Shown here: one piece after another, positions 1 through 11,075 of the stretch
Layout of the letters: each line of letters opens with the position of its first letter
Position numbering within the stretch: the first letter of the stretch is position 1
Source of the DNA: Nitrospira sp.
GTDB lineage: Bacteria; Nitrospirota; Nitrospiria; Nitrospirales; Nitrospiraceae
Length of the DNA: 64,000 nt
Reading direction: 5' to 3'
Assembly: GCA_016715825.1 (NCBI GenBank)
Contig: JADJXO010000013.1
Coordinates: 248,001-312,000 of the forward strand
The notes under the pieces: generated by a model
Database searches by the model: none
What the model saw: the letters and a program-made list of their open reading frames with translations, nothing else
What the model was told of the DNA's origin: nothing
Made by a program: the position numbers and the translations under genes

Positions 1-2057
1 TCTGACTGCTCATTATCACCTTGCCGAAACGTGCCGGCAGGCACAGTTTCCATCACCGGTGTGATATGGATACTCATGAACTGGGATTGGGCTCTCAGAA
101 ATGCCTGTTCCACCGTTAAGCCGGTGCTCCAGAGCCAGGCAGCTGTCCCTGTCACGACCAGCATCGCCATCCCAATCGCACCAGTTTGGATCCACCTCGC
201 ACGAGCACTGGCCTCGAGATAGGCTTTCATCAATGGCGTGGCGGCAGTCATCGAACGCCGAAAGTCCTGATACTCGCGCCCCGACGCGAGCCCATCGAAC
301 CAGGGCTTGCCTAACTCTTCCCACTTCTGCGCGCGACTCTCCAGCAGCCGTTGATTGATCAGTTGTTTCTTATTCGCTTCAACATAGCCTTTGAGTGAAG
401 GCCAGGCCTCGAACAGCTTTTCATGGCTGATGGACACCGTCACCCCTTCATCATGGCCCTCCGTGTGCAACAGTCTGGCATCGATCAGGACGGTGAGGAG
501 TCTGTTCATCTCCGACGGAAACGCCGAACGCAACGGGCGGCGGCGTGTCGGGACCCCTTCCGCATTGACGGTGACCAACGACTGAAACAGCTGTGGCAAG
601 AGCGCCAATATTTTGCTCCCCTCTGTCTTCTCGAGATCAGCCTCCACCTGTTCCGCATGCTGTTTCACCGCTCCGGCGACCCTGCCCAGCGCAAGATACC
701 CCTCCGTCGTCAGTTCATGATCTCGACGCTTCTCGAACAATTGGTTGAGCAGAAACGCAAGAATCGGCAAATTACCGGCATCCACCCCTGCCTCGTGCAC
801 AATGCGACGCGCGAGGTCATGACTCAGGCGCAGGCCCGCGCAACGCGCCGGGTGCGTGATCAAATCTTCCACCATATACGGCTCGATCGGACCCAGTGGA
901 TAATGGCCCTTGCTGCCTAAGACCGTACGCATCTCCGTATGGCCATGACAGTGATGGAGATGATCACTTCGAATGGTGGCCACAACCCAGACGGCCTTTT
1001 CTTGGGCGGCACGATACAGCTCGGTGAGGAACTGTCTGGTCTTTCCTCCATCCTGAGCGGTAAACAGCTCTTCCATCTGATCGAGGAACAACACCAGAGC
1101 CCGCCCATCCATGCTGTCCTTGCGGATCTTCCTGAGCACATCAGGCAGCGTGTCCGGGCTCGCATTCAGTTGTGTGACAATCGTCTCCGGTTTCAATCCA
1201 GCACGAGTCACCGCACTTCCCAGCGCAACAAGGAGCGAACTCCAAGGATCCTGGCGTTGACTGGGGACGATTCGCAGACACTCGCACGGCTCGCCACCGG
1301 GCAGTCCCCCGTCTGCTAGCTCAGGGAGAATCCCGGCATCCACGAGTGAGGATTTCCCCACCCCTGAGTTGCCGCTCACAATGATGAAGCGGCCTTCCGG
1401 CCCATGCATGCGGTCGAGTACCGCCTGCACGTCGGCGCCTCGACCGAAAAACACGGGCGCATATTTCTGGGTGAAGTGCATGAGGCCAGGATAGGGCGAG
1501 CCCTGTTTCTCGATATCCCACGTGATACCTGCTTCGCTTGGCTCCTGATTCGTTATCAATTTCGACTGTATATGTTCATCCAGATATTTCGCGACCGCTG
1601 CGAGCACGAGCGTGCTCAATTCATGTGGCGATGCAAACTGGCTGGCCAACTTTTCCGTCAGTAAATATTGCCGCAGGGCATTGATGCGCTCGCCTTTATC
1701 CGCCTCGCTACGAGCATCATCAAACACACGGGGCCATGCCGTCGTATCGTTGACCACAAACGTCAGGCAGGGCTTCTTGTTGGTTTCGGCACAGCGATAC
1801 TCCAGCTCCGTGATTGAAAGACCGTCGGGATTGTTGTGCTGCGAGGGCGGAACGTAACCATAGCGAAAGGCAAAGAACCCGACGTAGATGTCCGCCTTCT
1901 CGACATCTTTGAGACATTGCTCGACCGGCCGCTGGTCCGTCGCGACGTAGTCTTCCATCGCAACAACCTGATGCCCCGCCTTGCGCAGCGCCTCATAGAC
2001 CACACGACGATGGTCTTTCAGGTCTTCATATGTCGAGGAGAGATAAATCGTAGCCAT
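1..2057 (-). CDS. DUF4062 - STAND ATPase - FGE-like protein (3' end beyond window)
   Basis: The reading frame opens with ATG at 2057 and stays open to the window edge (685 codons), so the gene is partial. The N-terminus (IYLSSTYEDLKDHR) is typical of DUF4062, a TIR-like fold seen in conflict and signalling proteins. A P-loop (SGNSGVGKSS, about residues 227-236) and a Walker B-like stretch (LVLFLDQMEELF, about 320-331) mark a STAND-type NTPase. One membrane segment follows at about 620-642. The last visible residues (VPAGTFRQGDNEQS) match the start of formylglycine-generating-enzyme/sulfatase-modifying domains. Inference: a membrane-tethered sensor NTPase with a C-terminal FGE-like domain, perhaps ligand-binding or defensive rather than enzymatic. 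It is divergent from uvrA. Confidence 0.8.
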   Translation of the reverse strand, partial: MATIYLSSTYEDLKDHRRVVYEALRKAGHQVVAMEDYVATDQRPVEQCLKDVEKADIYVGFFAFRYGYVPPSQHNNPDGLSITELEYRCAETNKKPCLTFVVNDTTAWPRVFDDARSEADKGERINALRQYLLTEKLASQFASPHELSTLVLAAVAKYLDEHIQSKLITNQEPSEAGITWDIEKQGSPYPGLMHFTQKYAPVFFGRGADVQAVLDRMHGPEGRFIIVSGNSGVGKSSLVDAGILPELADGGLPGGEPCECLRIVPSQRQDPWSSLLVALGSAVTRAGLKPETIVTQLNASPDTLPDVLRKIRKDSMDGRALVLFLDQMEELFTAQDGGKTRQFLTELYRAAQEKAVWVVATIRSDHLHHCHGHTEMRTVLGSKGHYPLGPIEPYMVEDLITHPARCAGLRLSHDLARRIVHEAGVDAGNLPILAFLLNQLFEKRRDHELTTEGYLALGRVAGAVKQHAEQVEADLEKTEGSKILALLPQLFQSLVTVNAEGVPTRRRPLRSAFPSEMNRLLTVLIDARLLHTEGHDEGVTVSISHEKLFEAWPSLKGYVEANKKQLINQRLLESRAQKWEELGKPWFDGLASGREYQDFRRSMTAATPLMKAYLEASARARWIQTGAIGMAMLVVTGTAAWLWSTGLTVEQAFLRAQSQFMSIHITPVMETVPAGTFRQGDNEQS

Positions 2058-2124
2058 AGCGCGAACACGGCATCCAGGATCGATACGTACGGGGCGCATT
2101 GTACCGGTTCGCCCAACAAAGGCA

Positions 2125-2145
2125 ACCCTTCGACAAGCTCAGGGT
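2125..2145. repeat. REP-like imperfect palindrome
   Basis: ACCCT and AGGGT close an imperfect palindrome around CGACAAGCT. I recognise this as the short element with core TTCGACAAGCTCAGGG that recurs between genes in many bacteria. It lies between the divergent starts of the DUF4062 gene and uvrA. Only one copy was seen in this window. Confidence 0.5.
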
Positions 2146-2271
2146 GATCGGATTTTGGCAAGAACTTCTGTGGCTCACCACAAGCCCGGTATCTCCGCCT
2201 CTGTTCCGTCATTGAACCAATTCGCCACTGTTGCTACCATACTCGGTCATTCTTTGGCTGGAGCGATCACC

Positions 2272-5088
<2,817 letters not shown>

Positions 5089-5126
5089 ATAGAGAACCTG
5101 CTATGGGCTGAGAACTTCCTATGATC

Positions 5127-5179
5127 TTGCTGTTTCACAAGATGCTCGCATATACTGGGTATGTACATCATCTGTACAT
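5127..5179 (+). promoter_or_regulatory. vapBC promoter with inverted-repeat operator
   Basis: A sigma70-like promoter (TTGCTG at 5127-5132, 18-base spacer, TATACT at 5151-5156) is followed at once by a perfect dyad: ATGTACA (5161-5167), spacer TCATC, TGTACAT (5173-5179). The dyad lies just downstream of the -10, before the GGAGG of vapB. That is where an autorepressing VapB/VapBC complex would bind. The operator role is inferred from position and symmetry. Confidence 0.65.
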
Positions 5180-5191
5180 TTTGGAGGATTC

Positions 5192-5395
5192 ATGGGCGCT
5201 GCGCTGAAGCACAAACATCTCGTACTGGATCAGCGAAAGATTAATGCTGCGAAGCGCTATTTCGGAGTTACTTCCGAGCAGGAAGCGATCGACAAAGCGC
5301 TCTCCTTGCTGGTTGAGGAACAACGACTGAGTAAGGCTCTTCGCCCACTGAAAGGGATTTTGAAAGGCGACGACCGCCCATGGCCTTACCAATAG
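5192..5395 (+). CDS. VapB-like antitoxin
   Basis: A 67-residue protein with a ribbon-helix-helix-like N-terminal half (LVLDQRKINAAKRYFGVTSE, then EAIDKALSLLVEEQ) and a short tail rich in basic and aromatic residues, as in small VapB-type antitoxins. It is preceded by TTTTGGAGGATTC, a strong ribosome site. It overlaps the following PIN-domain gene by 16 bases, the usual arrangement for translational coupling. It should neutralise the downstream RNase and repress its own promoter. Confidence 0.75.
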   Translation: MGAALKHKHLVLDQRKINAAKRYFGVTSEQEAIDKALSLLVEEQRLSKALRPLKGILKGDDRPWPYQ

Positions 5396-5814
5396 GTGGC
5401 AAGGTTCTCCTCGACACAAATGTCTTCATCGATTTCTTACGAGTTGGCACGCACGCAGAATGGGTTTGCGGTGGCCATGGAAATGTCACGCGATTCATCT
5501 CGGCTATTGTTCTGCTCGAACTTCGGCTAGGAGCCGATACACCCAAACGGAAGAAAGCCGTTGACCGGCTTCAACAAGCATTTCTAACCAGCCGCACGCT
5601 TGGCCTCCCACCGACAATTCTTGATCGAGCAGGACAGCTCTTTCGAACCATGTACGGGAATGCTTCTGGGTTGCGCGACCGCCTGGGTCCTATGAATGAT
5701 ATTCTCATCGCGCTTACAGCACGAGAAATCGGCGCGACTGTTGTGACTAGCAATGTGCTGGAATTTCGGCGGATCGCAACGAAAGTCTCAGGCCTTAAGA
5801 TTATTGAGCCCTAG
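5380..5814 (+). CDS. VapC-like PIN-domain ribonuclease toxin
   Basis: A 144-residue PIN-domain protein. Acidic active-site positions are visible: Asp in LLDTNVFIDF (about residues 10-19), Glu in LLELRLGA (about 47) and Asp in PMNDILIALTARE (about 107). The usual fourth acidic site is less clear (TSNVLEF). VapC toxins cleave specific RNAs, often tRNA or rRNA; the target cannot be read from sequence. The start lies inside the vapB reading frame. The pair sits directly behind uvrA and before a decayed uvrA 3' copy, which suggests insertion at that place. Confidence 0.85.
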   Translation: MALPIGGKVLLDTNVFIDFLRVGTHAEWVCGGHGNVTRFISAIVLLELRLGADTPKRKKAVDRLQQAFLTSRTLGLPPTILDRAGQLFRTMYGNASGLRDRLGPMNDILIALTAREIGATVVTSNVLEFRRIATKVSGLKIIEP

Positions 5815-5839
5815 CTCCTCTCGCCAGGAACCCAGCCAG

Positions 5840-6016
5840 GCCCGCAACACACTTGTCGTCGTCGAGCACAATCTCGATGCCATCAAGTCCGCTGACTGGG
5901 TCATCGCCCTCGGCCACGAAGGCCGCGCAGCCGGGAAGCAGATTATTGCCAATGTACGACGGGAACAAGCAGTAAATATTGAAGCCTCACACGCCAGACA
6001 TTTTCTGGCCAAGGTG
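5840..6016 (+). pseudogene. Decayed duplicate of the uvrA 3' end
   Basis: Translation gives NTLVVVEHNLDAIKSADW and continues in register with the uvrA C-terminus (residues about 880-936), but with many substitutions, such as HEGRAAG for PEGGAAG. There is no start or upstream ATPase domain, so it cannot be functional. It lies 25 bases after vapC, so the toxin-antitoxin pair is bracketed by the intact uvrA end and this relic. It could come from a tandem uvrA paralogue largely lost, or from insertion with partial duplication; divergence means the event is old. Confidence 0.8.
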
Positions 6017-6088
6017 CCACCGCATCACGGTAAGCACAGAAGTGGGACGTAGAGGGCTAAATAGCAATCGATTCTTGTCGCAATGGGA

Positions 6089-6307
6089 TTACTTCGAGTC
6101 GACAGATACGATGAGTGCCGGGATGCCTAGGATCATGAATAAAGAGAAGAGACGTGCGGAGAGCATAGAGGATTCTTGTAGCCAATCCTTAAAGCTAGCC
6201 GCTCTAACGAGTTCTGTGCCCTTCAGTAGTCGAACAACTCCATAGGCAATCGTTACGATTACAAGTAAAGTGCCAGTCAGAACTAAGACTCGTGGTACTA
6301 GGTCCAT
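6089..6307 (-). CDS. Small membrane protein, unknown
   Basis: A 72-residue protein with two predicted membrane helices (about residues 6-28 and 50-68) joined by a short polar loop (KDWLQESSM). GGGGAGGAAG lies 6 bases before the ATG and is a strong ribosome site, the main reason to accept this ORF. No family recognised. It lies alone between the uvrA relic and another small gene. Confidence 0.55.
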   Translation of the reverse strand: MDLVPRVLVLTGTLLVIVTIAYGVVRLLKGTELVRAASFKDWLQESSMLSARLFSLFMILGIPALIVSVDSK

Positions 6308-6451
6308 GGTAGGCTTCCTCCCCGATCGCCTTCTGTACCAGTTACACCTCTACTGGTTCCTAGTCGAGGGCGCTGAATGCCCACCCACCGGCCAATGCAT
6401 ACTGCACATTTCGTCGGTCGAACTCGTTGAGAAGCTCAGTCAATATGTGGG

Positions 6452-6646
6452 CTAGGTCTGATTCGCCAGCCATGCCCGTTCTTTCGCCAAACGGATTTCG
6501 TGCATGACGTCGGCCATGCTACAAGCAGCATTCTGCTGCTGCAACGCGGCAAAACGTAGGGCCAACGCCAATTCTGTGAGTTCGATCCCTTGGCATAGAT
6601 TGGCCGCCATTCGCTTCTCTTCTTGCTGTTCATCTTGAACACTCAC
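6452..6646 (-). CDS. Small hypothetical protein
   Basis: A 64-residue, Ala/Gln-rich, probably helical soluble protein starting at GTG, with GAGG 6 bases upstream. It has one Cys near the N-terminus (NLCQGIEL) and one in the middle (NAACSMAD). No family recognised. It reads in the same direction as its neighbours. An overlapping shorter frame starts inside it, so the call depends on the ribosome site. Confidence 0.4.
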   Translation of the reverse strand: MSVQDEQQEEKRMAANLCQGIELTELALALRFAALQQQNAACSMADVMHEIRLAKERAWLANQT

Positions 6647-6721
6647 TGGGAACCTCGTGACCTCATCAGGCTCACGTGTACTCGACTAACCAGGCTTCGA
6701 CAACTGAAACAGGCCTCGTGA

Positions 6722-8083
6722 TTAGTCCTCTGGCTTGTTGCCTTTCCTGCTGGCTTGTTCCTCTCCGAGCTTCCGATGCAGATACTTTTTGCTGAATGCC
6801 GTGATGGCAAAGGCAAGCCCAATGGCGATAGGGACAAAGACCGCCGAGGCAATGTTCGCATTGCCAAGCCAACCGAGTTCCTGCAATCCTTTGAAGACAT
6901 AGCCCGCCAGTCCCGCCAGATAATAGGCGATGACGATGACCGACAGTCCCTCGACCGTATGCTGGAGGATCACTTGGCTCTTGGTCGTTTTGTCGACACT
7001 TTGAAGCAGTGCGAGGTTCTGCGCTTCGACAATCAAATCGATGCGGGTACGAATGATGGCGATGATGCCTTCGAAGCCACCACGAAGCGTGTCGACGCGT
7101 CGCAAGAGCTGCTGGTATCCTTCCGCGACGCCGGTAATGCCGCTCACGACATAATCTGAGATCGGACGATGGGCCTCCATCCGTTGCTCCCCGATGGAGG
7201 ACAAGGTCGTGTGTACGATCTTGTCGTACGGAATCGATGCCGACAGTTCGAAATGTAATTGTCCGGCCATGCGATTCGTTTTCAACAAGTCTTGCGTCAG
7301 ACTGTTCAACCACCGCTGCAACGTCTCCGAGTTCGCGTGCCCGATATGAGCGGTAATGATTTCTCGTTGTTCCAGATGTACCTTCTCAAATTTATAGACA
7401 TGATCGATGGCCGCCGAGAACAACGGCTTCTGCATCAACAGCAAATGATAGTAGGTTTCGATCCGCACAATGGCATCGACAATATCTTTCAACCGCGACG
7501 CCTGTGCCTGCGGCCCGAGACTGACCCAATACCGTTCACGCCCCAGTTCGTCCGGAGTAAAGCTGGTGATCAAGCTGGTCGATTCGTCGAACACACGGCT
7601 GCCGTAGATAACCGGCCCTGGAAATAACGGCTGCATCCGTTCGTGTGTCGGCAACGGCTCCTCCGTGAGCAGCAGGTCGAGGCGGCACACGAGATTCCCG
7701 ATCGGCGACACCGCAAAGGTGTATTCCGGAAAGGTCAGCGGCCCAAACGACACCTCCGGCTTGGCCGGGAGATGCCAGATCTGATAGTTGTAGTATTCCG
7801 TATGGGCTTGCCAGACCAGGATGAGTCGGTCGCCGCCCGCCGATTCCTTGATCCCGTATCCAAACGTTTCCTTGAGCACCGTCGACTCCGCCGTTACCTT
7901 GAGCGCCGCCAGCAGCGACTGGAATTCTTCCCGACTAGCCGGTCGCTGCGCCGGAGGATCGGACATGCGAAATGCTTTGAAATGCACGTGAGCCGGCGCA
8001 CGGAGCCATCGCCCGATCGGTTGGTGCGGGCGTTCATGCAATTTTTTCAAGAATGATCCAGTGTCTAGTCCCAATTGACTCAC
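6722..8083 (-). CDS. DUF3422-family membrane-anchored protein
   Basis: About 453 residues from the GTG at 8083. The sequence matches the DUF3422 family: an N-terminal part with HERPHQPIGRW and LPAKPEVSFG motifs, a long helical middle (about 210-370), and two C-terminal membrane helices (about 375-395 and 405-430) ending in a basic tail. Function is unknown for the family. The frame extends in phase to an ATG at 8143 through a run of 11 G, but conserved sequence only begins near LGLDTGSFLKKL, so I prefer the GTG. The G run sits 6 bases before it, where a Shine-Dalgarno would be. Confidence 0.8.
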   Translation of the reverse strand: MSQLGLDTGSFLKKLHERPHQPIGRWLRAPAHVHFKAFRMSDPPAQRPASREEFQSLLAALKVTAESTVLKETFGYGIKESAGGDRLILVWQAHTEYYNYQIWHLPAKPEVSFGPLTFPEYTFAVSPIGNLVCRLDLLLTEEPLPTHERMQPLFPGPVIYGSRVFDESTSLITSFTPDELGRERYWVSLGPQAQASRLKDIVDAIVRIETYYHLLLMQKPLFSAAIDHVYKFEKVHLEQREIITAHIGHANSETLQRWLNSLTQDLLKTNRMAGQLHFELSASIPYDKIVHTTLSSIGEQRMEAHRPISDYVVSGITGVAEGYQQLLRRVDTLRGGFEGIIAIIRTRIDLIVEAQNLALLQSVDKTTKSQVILQHTVEGLSVIVIAYYLAGLAGYVFKGLQELGWLGNANIASAVFVPIAIGLAFAITAFSKKYLHRKLGEEQASRKGNKPED

Positions 8084-8089
8084 CTGTTT

Positions 8090-8100
8090 CCCCCCCCCCC
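8090..8100 (-). repeat. G11 homopolymer at start of DUF3422 gene
   Basis: Eleven consecutive C on the plus strand (G on the coding strand) lie between an upstream in-frame ATG (8143) and the preferred GTG (8083). With 11 G the upstream frame is open. A change of one base would close it and alter the spacing of any ribosome site in the tract. Confidence 0.7.
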
Positions 8101-8198
8101 TTGTCCAGAGAATAAGGTATGCCCCTAGCACCCGGTACAGCAAGCTTCAACGAGAACGATGATGTGGCAGATCCTCGGAAAGAAGCAAGGGACAAGAA

Positions 8199-8759
8199 TC
8201 AGTTGCAGGATGGATCGAACGGCATCTCGGCATACGGGCGATAGGCCTCACCCAGCGTGCACAGAATATCTCCCCAAACACGGGTAGGGTCTTTCTCGAA
8301 CACCACGTGAGGATCTGCCGGTAAGGTAATCCACGAACCGGTCTTCATCTCATTCTCGAGCTGGCCCGATCCCCAACCCGAATACCCGATGTAGGCACGA
8401 AACACTTCCGTGGTTCCCGTCTCGGTGAGAATTCGCTCGACCATGCCGACGTCACCCCCAAGACACACGCCATCGAACACATGGTGCGCATTGTCCGGAA
8501 ACGTATCGCCACGATAGAGCAGCATGACTTGATTCGTCTGCACAGGACCTCCGGCATAGAGGACATGACCGGCCCCCTCAATCACCGGCACCTGCGGGAG
8601 AGCCTCTGAAATCGACATGGCCGTCGGACGGTTCACGATGACACCAAGCGCCCCCTCCGGTCCATGCTCACAGAGCAACACGACGGTCTGTCGGAAGTTG
8701 GGGTCACGGAGGCTCGGGGCCGCGATGAGAAAAATACCTTTCCGAAGGTCGGTGCTCAT
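8199..8759 (-). CDS. YqgE/AlgH family protein (UPF0301)
   Basis: 187 residues from ATG 8759, with AGGA 8 bases upstream. Family motifs are clear: KGIFLIAAPSL near the N-terminus, EGALGVIVNRP, LYAGGPVQ, GYSGWGSGQLE and TRVWGDIL near the end. Length is typical for YqgE/AlgH proteins. They are widespread and cytoplasmic; a regulatory role has been proposed for AlgH, but the biochemical function is not settled. An in-frame ATG 12 codons upstream lacks family similarity. Confidence 0.88.
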   Translation of the reverse strand: MSTDLRKGIFLIAAPSLRDPNFRQTVVLLCEHGPEGALGVIVNRPTAMSISEALPQVPVIEGAGHVLYAGGPVQTNQVMLLYRGDTFPDNAHHVFDGVCLGGDVGMVERILTETGTTEVFRAYIGYSGWGSGQLENEMKTGSWITLPADPHVVFEKDPTRVWGDILCTLGEAYRPYAEMPFDPSCN

Positions 8760-8833
8760 GAAACAAATCCTACCGTGCTCCTGCCACTTGCGCAAGCGCA
8801 GCCCTCATCTTGGCAGGGTTATGCCAGTCTGGA

Positions 8834-9625
8834 TTACAGTTTGTACAGCGACGTACGGCGATCGCCAAACAAATCGTTGTAGCGATTCAATGCCTTGTTA
8901 CGAGCTTCGGCAGGGTCGATATCGATGATGGTCAGTTCTTCCCTGTCACGGGATGCTCGGTGTCTGATGACCCCCTTCGGAGTCACAATTTCACTCTGGC
9001 CGATGTAGGTCAACCGCTCTTTTCCACCACGGGCTTCGCTCCCGATCCGGTTACAGGTTACGGCAAAGACTCGATTCTCAAGGCATCGTACCGGCATAGA
9101 ATCCGGGCAATTCGGCAACACCAGGTTGGAGGGATGACACAGAATATCCGCACCCTGCAAGGCTAAGGTCCTGGCAGCCTCTGGATAGTACCAATCGAAA
9201 CAGATCATCACGCCGATCTTCGCCGGCCCAATATCCCAGACGCGAAAACCGGAGTCTCCAGCGCTGAAGAGCTGTGTTTCCTCATAGAAGAGATGGGTCT
9301 TTCGATAACAACCAAGAAAACCGGATGGTCCTACGACCACTGCGGAATTGTAATAGCGTACCCCTGATCGTTCCGGAAGTCCTGCCACGAGGTGCATCTT
9401 CCGCCGTTTTGCGAGCTCACTCAGACGACGAACCGTCACACCATCAGGAACCGGCTCGGCCAACCGTTGGGCTTCCTCCTGAGAAACAAACTGATAGCCT
9501 GATGCAAACAGTTCCGGGAGTACAACGAGGTCGGCATCTGCCCGGTCCAGCTTGGCCGTGACGGCGTCAAGATTTGCAGCCACATCACCGAACTGCGGAT
9601 CGAACTGGTAAAACCCCACTCTCAC
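8834..9625 (-). CDS. Carbon-nitrogen hydrolase (nitrilase superfamily)
   Basis: 263 residues from GTG 9625, preceded by GGAGGGGAG. The Glu-Lys-Cys catalytic triad is visible: Glu in VVLPELFASGY, Lys in CYRKTHLFYEE and Cys in VMICFDWYYPE. These enzymes hydrolyse amides or nitriles in the cytoplasm. The sequence resembles the amidase branch (omega-amidase or carbamoylputrescine amidase types), but the substrate cannot be fixed. A longer frame upstream runs through a terminator-like hairpin and is not used. Confidence 0.88.
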   Translation of the reverse strand: MRVGFYQFDPQFGDVAANLDAVTAKLDRADADLVVLPELFASGYQFVSQEEAQRLAEPVPDGVTVRRLSELAKRRKMHLVAGLPERSGVRYYNSAVVVGPSGFLGCYRKTHLFYEETQLFSAGDSGFRVWDIGPAKIGVMICFDWYYPEAARTLALQGADILCHPSNLVLPNCPDSMPVRCLENRVFAVTCNRIGSEARGGKERLTYIGQSEIVTPKGVIRHRASRDREELTIIDIDPAEARNKALNRYNDLFGDRRTSLYKL

Positions 9626-9648
9626 AAAACGCTCCCCTCCATACGAGA

Positions 9649-9675
9649 ACGGGCAGGGACGATGTCCCTGCCCGT
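9649..9675 (-). terminator. Hairpin between smbP-like gene and nitrilase gene
   Basis: A perfect 12-bp stem (ACGGGCAGGGAC / GTCCCTGCCCGT) with a 3-base loop lies 46 bases after the stop of the SmbP-like gene. There is no clear U run, so it may be a weak or factor-aided terminator, or an mRNA-stabilising hairpin. Confidence 0.55.
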
Positions 9676-9721
9676 ACACACTCCACACTTACTAAGCCAA
9701 CCTCGCAACTAGCCGCGCCTT

Positions 9722-10069
9722 CTACTTAACCTCACTCAGATGCATCGCAGCACCATTGGCGTGTTCGGTACAGGCGTCCGCATGCCCGGCCTTTCCGTGT
9801 TTCACGGCCTCCGTCAGATGCTTGACCCCCTCATCCAAATGAGGATTTTTCATTCCCGCTGCTTGCGCATGCTTGAGGGCTTCACTCGCATGCTCAACAC
9901 AGGCATCCGCATGCCCTTCTTTCCCATGTGATGCGGCGCCTTGCGCATGTTCGACCGCTTCGCTCATGTGCTTATTCCCGGCCCATGCCGAGCTGCTCAG
10001 CACCGGTACCGCGACCAATGCGCTCAGACCGAACACCAACATCACACTACGAACGATTCTGCTCATCAT
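9722..10069 (-). CDS. smbP: SmbP-like small periplasmic metal-binding protein
   Basis: 115 residues: a Sec signal peptide (cleavage after SSAWA, about residue 30) and a mature part of His-rich helical repeats (EAVEHAQGAASH, GHADACVEHASEALKH, EAVKHGKAGHADAC). This is the pattern of SmbP from Nitrosomonas europaea, a periplasmic protein binding copper and other metals. Two repeat blocks of about 35 residues are near duplicates, each with a HADAC motif; the Cys is a possible extra ligand. GGAGG lies 5 bases before the ATG. Likely role: metal buffering in an organism rich in metalloenzymes. Confidence 0.82.
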   Translation of the reverse strand: MMSRIVRSVMLVFGLSALVAVPVLSSSAWAGNKHMSEAVEHAQGAASHGKEGHADACVEHASEALKHAQAAGMKNPHLDEGVKHLTEAVKHGKAGHADACTEHANGAAMHLSEVK

Positions 10070-10153
10070 GGCTGCCTCCTTGATGGTTGATAATTCGCAG
10101 TTTGCATCGACTGAATGTCTTGAAGAGACCTTACACAGCGCTCCTCAGCACTG

Positions 10154-11050
10154 TCAAGAATGTTTGGCGGATGGATCAAATCCAAGAATTTTCTGGAGCG
10201 CGTGCAAATCTTTCTCGACCGGAGCCGCAAAATCCCGACTCCATTCCCACCACGACCCAGGGTAATTGCTGAGCTTCGGATAACCAACCAGCCGGAGAAG
10301 GAAATAGAGCCAAGCCGACCGCACACCACCGGTACAGTAGCAAATGATGTCCTGCTCGCTTCGAATACCCTTGGCCTCCAACATTTCCTTGATGACGGAC
10401 GGATCCTTGACGGTCGCATCCTTATTCAAAAATCCGTTCCACGCGACATGGACGGCGGTGGGAATATGGCCGGGCCGCGGGATGCCGGACACTTCTTTCC
10501 CGAGAAATTCTTCGACGCTGCGCGCGTCGAGAATCGCTGTCTGAGGATGCGGCGATTTGACGATCGCCTTAATGTCCTCTTTCAACGCAAGCAACGATTG
10601 CACTGGGGAAGCCGTGAAGGTGCCCATCGAGGGAGACACGCGCCCATGTTCGAACGGCCGCTTCTCAGCCGTCCACTTCACCCACCCACCATCTAAAATC
10701 CGGAGGCGTGTATGGCCTAAATATTCCAACATCCAAAACATCCGCCCTTCATCGCCCCAGTTGTCAAAGGGGTTGGAGTAGATGACGACGTCGCTATCGT
10801 TCTTGATTCCGAGGCGACGGAGCGTCAGCTCGATCTGGGACAGATCAGGATTTAAGAGGCCCTTCGGTACGGCGTTCGGATCACTGTAGTCATGCCACGT
10901 TGAATGGACAGCTCCCGGAATATGGCCGCCGAATTCATAGGCAGCCTTGCCACGCACATCGATGATCACGAGGTTTGGCTGTCCTACCTGCTGCTGAAGC
11001 GACTCGGTATCGATCAATAAGGAATGAGTCACAGTGTCGTTCCTCTCCAT
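10154..11050 (-). CDS. Thiosulfate/3-mercaptopyruvate-type sulfurtransferase
   Basis: 298 residues with two rhodanese domains. The N-terminal, inactive domain holds VIIDVRGKAAYEFGGHIPGA; the C-terminal domain holds AILDARSVEEF and the active-site loop CYCTGGVRSAW with catalytic Cys. It transfers sulfane sulfur to cyanide or other thiol acceptors. No signal peptide, so cytoplasmic. It lies 25 bases behind the pentaheme cytochrome gene, probably in the same transcript. Confidence 0.88.
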   Translation of the reverse strand: MERNDTVTHSLLIDTESLQQQVGQPNLVIIDVRGKAAYEFGGHIPGAVHSTWHDYSDPNAVPKGLLNPDLSQIELTLRRLGIKNDSDVVIYSNPFDNWGDEGRMFWMLEYLGHTRLRILDGGWVKWTAEKRPFEHGRVSPSMGTFTASPVQSLLALKEDIKAIVKSPHPQTAILDARSVEEFLGKEVSGIPRPGHIPTAVHVAWNGFLNKDATVKDPSVIKEMLEAKGIRSEQDIICYCTGGVRSAWLYFLLRLVGYPKLSNYPGSWWEWSRDFAAPVEKDLHALQKILGFDPSAKHS

Positions 11051-11075
11051 TTTCTTCCTACTCGACTATCAGCTG

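Noticed and set aside
2155..2271. Extended uvrA N-terminus from TTG 2155
   Set aside because: The 39 extra residues have no UvrA similarity, and a GTG with GGAG upstream exists at 2272.
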